Assembly: GCA_938003725.1 (NCBI GenBank)
Contig: CALKXX010000213.1
Location: 1 to 20,506, forward strand
Direction of reading: 5' to 3'
Origin: an uncultured Sphingomonadaceae bacterium
Lineage (GTDB): Bacteria > Pseudomonadota > Alphaproteobacteria > Sphingomonadales > Sphingomonadaceae
Length of the DNA stretch: 20,506 nt
A program made the position numbers and the translations under genes. Each line of letters begins with the position of its first letter. The first letter of the stretch is position 1. Shown here piece after piece: positions 15,373 to 20,506 of this stretch. The notes beneath the pieces were generated by a model. It made no database searches and was not told the DNA's origin. It saw only the letters and a program-made list of their open reading frames with translations.

Positions 15373-16707
15373 CTATTCGTCTTTCAGCGCCGCATAGACA
15401 TATTTCCCGGATATCCCGCGAAAATCAACAGCAGGTCCATTTTGTGAAAAACGCTGGATCATGCCGATGAAATAGAGATTGTTTACCGGGTCTATCCAGA
15501 ACCATGTCCCAGCGGCACCGCCCCAGAAATAGGTACCGTCACCATAAGAAATATCACTGGCACCGTCATTGCGGATGATCCCGAAATCGAGTCCAAACCC
15601 CAGATAATCGACCTGCGCCTGGGTCAATGTTCCCGCGATATTGACCTTTTGATCGCTGGTCAGCACATTGGTGCGCATCAACATAATTGTTTCTGGCTTC
15701 AATATGCGATTGCCATCCAATTCACCGCCATTGGCCAGCATCTGGCAAAAGCGTGCATAGTCATCCAGCGTGGAAACCAGGCCGCCGCCGCCCGACTCCA
15801 TCTTCACAGTTTCTGGTTTGTACATGACCTGCGGAAAGGGAACCCGGATCATTGTGGTGCTGCCGGGCATATATCCGAATACATCGGAAAACCGATCATA
15901 ATCTTTGGCGGGAACCGAAAAACCGGTGTCATCCATGTTCAGTGGATCGAATATCTTGCTTTGCAAAAATTCACTGAATTTCATGCCCGATAGGCGTTCG
16001 ACAATCGCACCTTGAATATCAACGGAGGCAGAATAAAACCAGCGTTCGCCCGGTTGATACATGAGCGGTATCTTCGCAACCTTGTTGATGAAAGTCTGCA
16101 TATCGGGTGATTGCAAGATAGCCTGATCTTTAAACGCCTGATTAGACGGGTCATCGCCATATAGGCCATAGGCAAAACCGGCGGTATGGCTCATCAACTG
16201 TCGCATCGTGGGAGGCGAGGCCAGCGGCTCAAGGATAGCACCTTCCTCTTTGGTGTAGCTTTTGACCACCTTTAGATCAGCAAATTCAGGAATATATTTT
16301 GAAACCGGATCATCCAGCGAGAATTTGCCGTCTTCATAAAGCATCATCAACGCAACCCCGGTAATGGGTTTGGTCATCGAATAAATCCGGTAGATAGTGT
16401 CTTCGGCAATCGGCGCGTCATCGGAAACCCGCCGAATTCCGGACTGCATATGGCTTATCACCTTGCCGTCCTGCACCAACAATGTCGCGATGCCCTTCAC
16501 ATCTCCATCGGAAACGAATCTCTCCATCCGTGCTTCAAGTGCGGCGATATTCGTTTCGTCAAATCTCGCGCCTGCAGCTTCCGTTGCATAATCCGGGAAC
16601 GCCGCGGATGCTTGCTGCGCAGACGCCGGATTTGCGCCCGCGCCCAGAGCAAATATTGATCCTGCAATCGCAACGATAAACGCGGATTGGAAAAGCTTGG
16701 ACTTCAT
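15373..16707 (-). CDS. Secreted serine hydrolase, class C beta-lactamase/family VIII esterase-like
   Basis: A 444-residue penicillin-binding-protein-like serine hydrolase, probably periplasmic. The signal peptide runs to about residue 30, with ASA before QQ as the likely cleavage site. The nucleophile motif SMTK places Ser110 and Lys113. Tyr225 in YSAS is in the YxN/YxS position, and WGG at 395-397 replaces the KTG box. A W-G-G box and the phrase IYRIYSMTKPITGVALM are typical of EstB-like family VIII esterases, so an ester is a likelier substrate than a beta-lactam. AGGAG lies eight bases upstream of the ATG. It is transcribed alone, convergent with the dipeptidase-like gene and divergent from the NRDE gene. 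Confidence 0.9.
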   Translation of the reverse strand: MKSKLFQSAFIVAIAGSIFALGAGANPASAQQASAAFPDYATEAAGARFDETNIAALEARMERFVSDGDVKGIATLLVQDGKVISHMQSGIRRVSDDAPIAEDTIYRIYSMTKPITGVALMMLYEDGKFSLDDPVSKYIPEFADLKVVKSYTKEEGAILEPLASPPTMRQLMSHTAGFAYGLYGDDPSNQAFKDQAILQSPDMQTFINKVAKIPLMYQPGERWFYSASVDIQGAIVERLSGMKFSEFLQSKIFDPLNMDDTGFSVPAKDYDRFSDVFGYMPGSTTMIRVPFPQVMYKPETVKMESGGGGLVSTLDDYARFCQMLANGGELDGNRILKPETIMLMRTNVLTSDQKVNIAGTLTQAQVDYLGFGLDFGIIRNDGASDISYGDGTYFWGGAAGTWFWIDPVNNLYFIGMIQRFSQNGPAVDFRGISGKYVYAALKDE

Positions 16708-16763
16708 TTGACTGGCTCCTGAAATTGGTCAACCACAATGCGGTTTATGATGTGAATTAAGCA

Positions 16764-16790
16764 GGATTAGGTGGCCGTGTCACGGATTAG
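16764..16790. promoter_or_regulatory. Direct repeats flanking a short palindrome in a divergent gap
   Basis: GGATTAG occurs at 16764-16770 and again at 16784-16790, exactly 20 bases apart. Between and partly within them is the palindrome CCGTG-T-CACGG (16775-16785). The block lies in the 163-base gap between the divergent serine hydrolase and NRDE genes, a natural place for an operator. Confidence 0.4.
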
Positions 16791-16870
16791 ATATAAATTC
16801 AATCATTCGGAATATCCTTGTTCTCAAATAATATGTCGCCAAGCCATGCTGCGTAAGCAATAGAGATATC

Positions 16871-17632
16871 ATGTGTATTGTTTCCATTGCGTGGCAGGCG
16901 CACCCAGATTGGAAGTTGGTTGCTATCGGCAATCGCGATGAATTGCACGCGCGCCGCGCCGACCCATTGTCCCGGTGGAGCGATCACGATCACGTGCTGG
17001 CCGGGCGTGATGTCAAAGCGGGCGGGACGTGGCTTGGCGTTTCCGAGCAAGGGCGTTTTGCCGTGGTCACCAATGTAGCCGGATATGGGATGCCCGATCC
17101 GGGCATGGCATCGCGCGGCGATTTATTACGGGATTTCCTTACCCAAGATGGCCGATATGCGAATTTGGAAAGCGCAGCATTCTCGGCTTTCAACCCATTT
17201 AACCTTATCACAGTAGATGGCGATGACGCTTCTATCCACTCCAATCGCCCGGATGGATCCAGCGATTTGCTGGCACCCGGACTATATGGATTATCCAATG
17301 GCGCATTGCATGATCCGTGGCCGAAATCACACCGGTTGAACGATGCTCTAGCGCATTGGCTAGAAGGCGGCTCCGCTGATCCAGATATCCTGTTCGACAG
17401 ATTGCTGGATCAGGAAATCTATCAAACCAGCGGTTCACGAGCCGACAAGAACGAAGCCCCCATCGAACCCAGAAACTCTCCGATTTTTATTCGCAGCCCG
17501 GCATATGGCACTCGGTGTAGTACCGTCTTTTTATTGGACAATTACGGCAAGGGGCGGATTATCGAACGACCCTTTTCTTCCACCGGCGAACAAGCCGGTG
17601 AAACAGATTTGTCGTTCAATTGGCCGCGCTAG
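16871..17632 (+). CDS. NRDE/TANGO2 family protein
   Basis: A 253-residue protein of the NRDE (DUF833) family. It begins MCIVSIAWQAHPDWKLVAIG, with the conserved Cys at position 2, and carries the name motif NRDE at 21-24. Further family features are AGRDVKAGGTWLGVSEQGRFAV-type residues at about 44-65, VTNV and ASRGDLL. Cys2 and the fold suggest an N-terminal-nucleophile hydrolase relative. Eukaryotic TANGO2 relatives have been linked to haem handling, but the bacterial role is not established. The ATG at 16871 has only a weak AGAG upstream. It ends 22 bases before the convergent thiolase gene. It is likely an ordinary conserved gene rather than part of the catabolic pathway. Confidence 0.92.
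   Translation: MCIVSIAWQAHPDWKLVAIGNRDELHARRADPLSRWSDHDHVLAGRDVKAGGTWLGVSEQGRFAVVTNVAGYGMPDPGMASRGDLLRDFLTQDGRYANLESAAFSAFNPFNLITVDGDDASIHSNRPDGSSDLLAPGLYGLSNGALHDPWPKSHRLNDALAHWLEGGSADPDILFDRLLDQEIYQTSGSRADKNEAPIEPRNSPIFIRSPAYGTRCSTVFLLDNYGKGRIIERPFSSTGEQAGETDLSFNWPR
17581..17600. repeat. Perfect 7-bp stem-loop inside the end of the NRDE gene
   Basis: CACCGGC (17581-17587) and GCCGGTG (17594-17600) pair around a 6-base loop, 32 bases before the NRDE stop. With only 22 bases between the convergent NRDE and thiolase stops, it might help end one of the transcripts, but neither strand has a T-run after it. Confidence 0.3.
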
Positions 17633-17654
17633 GGGCAGTTGTGAACAGGAACGA

Positions 17655-18827
17655 TCAGGAATAGATCTCGAACAGACCGGCACCGCCCTGTCCGCCGCCA
17701 ATACACATGGTGACCACACCCCATTTCGCTTTCCGCCGTTTGCCCTCTTGCAATATATGGCCAGCACAGCGCGCACCCGTCATGCCAAAAGGATGGCCGA
17801 TGGCAATTGATCCGCCGTTGACATTATATTTGTCAGGATCAATGCCCAGCTTGTCGCGGCTGTACAGGCACTGGCTGGCAAAAGCCTCGTTCAATTCCCA
17901 GATATCGATATCATCAACTTTCAGATCATTGCGTTCCAGCAATTTAGGCACGGCATAAATGGGACCAATGCCCATTTCATCGGGCTCACAGCCGGCCACC
18001 GCCCAGGACACGAACCGGCCAAGCGGTTCGAGACCGCGTTTCTCCGCCTCCCTGGCCTCCATCAGAACAACCGCGGCTGCACCATCAGAAAGTTGGCTGG
18101 CATTGCCCGCCGTGATATATTTGCCTTCGCCCATAACAGGTTGTAATTTTGCCAAACCTTCCAGCGTTGTGGTCGGGCGATTACATTCGTCGCGGTCGAC
18201 CGTGTAATCGACGACGCTTTCTTCCTTGGTTTCCTTATCCACCATTTTCATCTTGGTTTGCATGGGAACAATTTCATCGGCGAAATGACCCGCTTCTTGC
18301 GCGGCAGCCATGCGTTGTTGTGACTGAAGTGCATATTCATCCTGATATTCCCGGCTAACATTATACCGCTCGGCGACAATATCCGCCGTGTCGATCATCG
18401 GCATGAAAATATCGGGCGCGATCGTTAAGATATCTTTGTCGATCGTACCTTCCGGCGCGCGCGTGCCTTGCAGCGAGAGACTTTCAACACCGCCTGCAAC
18501 GACACAATCCGCGCCGTCGCCGCGAATGTGGTTTGCCGCCATCGCAATTGCCTGCATGCCAGAGGAGCAGAATCGGTTGATCGTGGCACCCGCAGTGGTT
18601 TTGGGTAGTCCGGCAAGCAGGGCTGCGTTGCGCCCAATATTGGGAGCACCGTGGGAGACATTCCCCATCAGGCTATCGTCCACGAAATCAGCGTCCACGC
18701 CAGATTTCGATACCGCATGCTTGATCGCGTGCGCGGCCATGGTCATTGGCGGCGTGATGTTGAACCCGCCCCGACCTGCTTTGGCAAGACCTGTCCGGGC
18801 ATATGATACGATAACGGCTTCACGCAT
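17655..18827 (-). CDS. Thiolase (acetyl-CoA C-acyltransferase)
   Basis: A 390-residue thiolase that cleaves a 3-ketoacyl-CoA with CoA, or condenses acyl-CoAs. The nucleophile is Cys87 (NRFCSSGMQAI), the NEAFA motif starts at 313, His345 is in GGSIAIGHPFGMTGAR, and the second acid/base Cys375 is in MCIGGGQGGAGLFE. The set is complete and the length is normal for a degradative thiolase. AGGAG lies eight bases before the ATG. It follows the P450 gene on the same strand after 106 bases, a gap with only weak repeats (CCGGC at 18877, GCCGG at 18908), so co-transcription is possible. In this context it could finish beta-oxidation of a side chain opened by the P450. The acyl chain is unknown. Confidence 0.95.
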   Translation of the reverse strand: MREAVIVSYARTGLAKAGRGGFNITPPMTMAAHAIKHAVSKSGVDADFVDDSLMGNVSHGAPNIGRNAALLAGLPKTTAGATINRFCSSGMQAIAMAANHIRGDGADCVVAGGVESLSLQGTRAPEGTIDKDILTIAPDIFMPMIDTADIVAERYNVSREYQDEYALQSQQRMAAAQEAGHFADEIVPMQTKMKMVDKETKEESVVDYTVDRDECNRPTTTLEGLAKLQPVMGEGKYITAGNASQLSDGAAAVVLMEAREAEKRGLEPLGRFVSWAVAGCEPDEMGIGPIYAVPKLLERNDLKVDDIDIWELNEAFASQCLYSRDKLGIDPDKYNVNGGSIAIGHPFGMTGARCAGHILQEGKRRKAKWGVVTMCIGGGQGGAGLFEIYS

Positions 18828-18933
18828 TTCGATTTCTCCTGATGGATTGGCCCCTGGCCATGATAGATTTGCAATTCCGGCTATTGGAATATGGCCAACA
18901 GGTCAACGCCGGATCACCACGGCGCCTCGTCGG

Positions 18934-20205
18934 TCAACTGCGTGCTGGCGTAAATTCGATATGCAGGTCCTTGAGGCTTCGGAGCAGGAAATGCGGACGG
19001 ATTTCAAAATCATTCTTGCCTTCCGCAAACCACATATCGTCGAATTTCTCGACAGCAGCCGTGAAACCCCAAATCAACTCACGGCGGGCTAACGGCGCGC
19101 CCAGACAATGATGTACACCGGATCCAAATCCCATATGCGCACCGGCTTTTGGCCGCTCTAGATCCAGTTTTTCAGGGCATTCAAAAACATCACCATCGCG
19201 ATTGGCCGCCGCATAGCGGATATTCAGCAGTGATCCCTTGCGGATTTTGACACCATGTAATTCCATGTCCTTACCCGCAAAACGCATCAGGCTTTGCACC
19301 GGGGATTCAAGCCGCACAACCTCCTCGACAAAGGTCTTCATATATTTGTCTGGATCACTCTTCAGCTGCCTCCAGACATCCTTATTCTCGATCAACAAAC
19401 GGATGCCTGCGGCCAGCGCATTTGTCGTCGTTTCACTTCCCCCGACAAATGTATCTGCCATCATTTCTGCATGAAGTTCATTGTCCGTGAGCGAACGCCC
19501 CCATTCATCGATTACCCGATTCACAAGCTCACTAAGCAGGCTATCATCAGGCTTAGCTCTCAGGCGCTCAAATATCGGTTGAAAATAATATTGCCCGTCA
19601 ATCTCGCGGTCGACCATCTCCAACTCGGTATCTTCATCAAGCATCATCGATATTCGCTGGAAAAAAGCGTCGGTCCAGTTCTTGATCTTCCACATATCTT
19701 CACGTGGCGCGCCCATCTGTTCGCCAATGATATAGAGCGGCAAGGGCACTGCAAACTGGCGCACCCAATCGCAATGACCATCGTCGATAAACTCGTCGAT
19801 CAAATCATAGGCCAGGGTTTCGACCAAAGGGTCCATCGCTTTGATCTTCTTGGGGCGGAACGCCTCGTTAAACATCGCCCGCATTTCTTTGTGGTTCGGA
19901 TCGTCCCGGCTCGACAAGGTGGGTTCCGGCACCCAGCCTTTGTCTTGAAAACGCTGCGCCACCATTTGCTGTCTTTCTGTGCTGCCGGTTTTGTTGAAGG
20001 CTGCAAATTTCTTTGGGCTACTGGGGAAGGTTTCGGGGTCCATCAATATCGCGCGGACATCCTCATAACGGGTTACGACATATATTTCTGTCCCCGGCTG
20101 TTTATAGACGGGCGCTTCCTCGCGCAGTGTCTTATACGCATCATAGGGACATTGCTGAGTTTCTGTATCGAACAGGTTGACGTCAACCTTTGCTTGCGTT
20201 GCCAT
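18934..20205 (-). CDS. Cytochrome P450 (bacterial class I type)
   Basis: A soluble haem monooxygenase of 423 residues. The I-helix oxygen-binding motif is GGSETT (255-260), ExxR is E295-VV-R298, and the haem loop FGSGVHHCLG places the thiolate ligand Cys367. The frame extends to an ATG at 20328, but the extra 41 residues do not look P450-like. MATQAKVDVNLFDTETQQ at 20205 is the natural start and has GAGAGGAA upstream. No ferredoxin or ferredoxin reductase gene is nearby, so electrons must come from partners elsewhere. The thiolase gene follows on the same strand and an MFS gene is divergent, a grouping consistent with uptake and degradation of a hydrophobic compound. I cannot assign a CYP family or substrate. 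Confidence 0.94.
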   Translation of the reverse strand: MATQAKVDVNLFDTETQQCPYDAYKTLREEAPVYKQPGTEIYVVTRYEDVRAILMDPETFPSSPKKFAAFNKTGSTERQQMVAQRFQDKGWVPEPTLSSRDDPNHKEMRAMFNEAFRPKKIKAMDPLVETLAYDLIDEFIDDGHCDWVRQFAVPLPLYIIGEQMGAPREDMWKIKNWTDAFFQRISMMLDEDTELEMVDREIDGQYYFQPIFERLRAKPDDSLLSELVNRVIDEWGRSLTDNELHAEMMADTFVGGSETTTNALAAGIRLLIENKDVWRQLKSDPDKYMKTFVEEVVRLESPVQSLMRFAGKDMELHGVKIRKGSLLNIRYAAANRDGDVFECPEKLDLERPKAGAHMGFGSGVHHCLGAPLARRELIWGFTAAVEKFDDMWFAEGKNDFEIRPHFLLRSLKDLHIEFTPARS

Positions 20206-20348
20206 ATTGCAATTCCTCTCCAAAATGCTGGTGGCGCTTTGGATTGGAATGACGTCTGTATGTGCGATGCGCAATTGACAGATTGAATAAGGGGTGCGGG
20301 AGGAAGATGATTGACACAGCCAAAACAAACAATGTCTGAAACCGCCGA
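20206..20348. promoter_or_regulatory. Divergent intergenic region, P450 and MFS genes
   Basis: This 143-base gap must hold promoters for both genes. ATTGACA occurs twice on the plus strand (20274-20280 and 20310-20316), each containing a consensus -35 hexamer, but no good -10 follows either. The shared dyad motif is absent here. Confidence 0.45.
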
Positions 20349-20506
20349 ATGACGGATATTATACACCAAGATAGAGGTTTTTCTGCTGACCGAGAGAAGA
20401 GAGCAAATTATGCGCTAGGCATATTGTTTGTCGTCACCATGCTCAACTTTTTGGATCGTCAGATCATCTCAATCCTGGCCGAACCAATCAAACGAGACCT
20501 TGGTTT
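20349..20506 (+). CDS. MFS transporter, N-terminal part (3' end outside window)
   Basis: The first 52 complete codons of a major facilitator gene starting at ATG 20349. After about 23 polar residues the frame reads NYALGILFVVTMLNFLDRQ, the first membrane helix, then IISILAEPIKRDLG. The helix-1 D-R-Q ending and following P-I-K-D-L are familiar from the spinster-like and anion:cation symporter MFS proteins common in sphingomonads. An in-frame stop (20337-20339) lies just upstream; no strong ribosome site is visible. It is divergent from the P450, so it may import that enzyme's substrate. The frame is cut by the window end. Confidence 0.85.
   Translation, partial: MTDIIHQDRGFSADREKRANYALGILFVVTMLNFLDRQIISILAEPIKRDLG

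Noticed and set aside
18388..19092. Plus-strand ORF of 234 codons
   Set aside because: It is a shadow of the thiolase and the end of the P450, with low-complexity composition and no motif.
19294..20286. Long plus-strand ORF of 330 codons
   Set aside because: It lies antisense to the P450, whose motifs are complete; its own translation has no recognisable domain.
20274..20316. Repeated ATTGACA as tandem promoters for the MFS gene
   Set aside because: No acceptable -10 hexamer lies 16-18 bases after either copy; kept only as a note.
20206..20328. N-terminal extension of the P450 to the ATG at 20328
   Set aside because: The extra residues are not P450-like, while the ATG at 20205 has a good ribosome site and a typical N-terminus.
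1..20506. CRISPR arrays, tRNA or rRNA genes, insertion sequences, prophage or toxin-antitoxin genes
   Set aside because: No repeat-spacer pattern, cloverleaf, transposase-like ORF or terminal inverted repeats were seen by eye.

Overview
The window looks like a chromosomal catabolic region of an alphaproteobacterium, most likely a sphingomonad (order Sphingomonadales). This rests on gene content and protein style, not on a database search. The indicators are a TonB-dependent receptor, many exported or lipid-anchored hydrolases, a PVA-dehydrogenase-like quinoprotein, a class I P450 next to a thiolase, and an MFS protein with the DRQIISILAEPIKRDLG-type start. No rRNA, tRNA, CRISPR array, insertion sequence or integrase was seen. 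Coding density is high and no gap exceeds 300 bases; the largest is about 260 bases, at 7957-8216.

Layout. (1) Positions 2-1774 hold the 3' end of a TonB-dependent outer-membrane receptor, closed by a strong rho-independent terminator. (2) Positions 1899-4985, plus strand, encode an exported alpha/beta hydrolase followed by a sodium:solute symporter. (3) Positions 4978-7956, minus strand, form a tightly coupled operon of a Gfo/Idh/MocA oxidoreductase, a xylose-reductase-like aldo/keto reductase and an Fe(II)/2-oxoglutarate dioxygenase. (4) Positions 8217-11874, minus strand, form a second operon of a lipoprotein quinoprotein dehydrogenase with a fused cytochrome c domain, a lipoprotein with two VOC domains, and a TetR regulator. 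(5) Positions 12010-15364, plus strand, run divergently from (4) and encode an epoxide-hydrolase-like lipoprotein, a glucokinase and an M19 dipeptidase-like lipoprotein. (6) Positions 15373-16707 (minus) encode a secreted serine hydrolase, divergent from an NRDE/TANGO2-family gene at 16871-17632 (plus). (7) Positions 17655-20205 (minus) encode a cytochrome P450 and a thiolase, divergent from the start of an MFS transporter gene that runs off the right edge.

How the genes may work together. The receptor and the two transporters suggest uptake of an organic compound. Four consecutive or near-consecutive products (quinoprotein, VOC protein, epoxide-hydrolase-like protein, dipeptidase-like protein) carry lipoprotein signals without Asp at +2, so an envelope-tethered oxidation and hydrolysis stage is plausible. 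Cytoplasmic NAD(P)-dependent enzymes, the dioxygenase, P450, thiolase and glucokinase could process the products. The substrate cannot be read from the sequence.

The most notable regulatory signal is a near-identical 20-base motif with partial dyad symmetry. It occurs only at 8040-8059 and 11940-11959 as far as I could see by eye. One copy is upstream of the Gfo/Idh operon and the other lies between the quinoprotein operon and the epoxide-hydrolase-like operon, with the TetR gene located between the copies. This makes a local TetR regulon covering three operons a concrete hypothesis.
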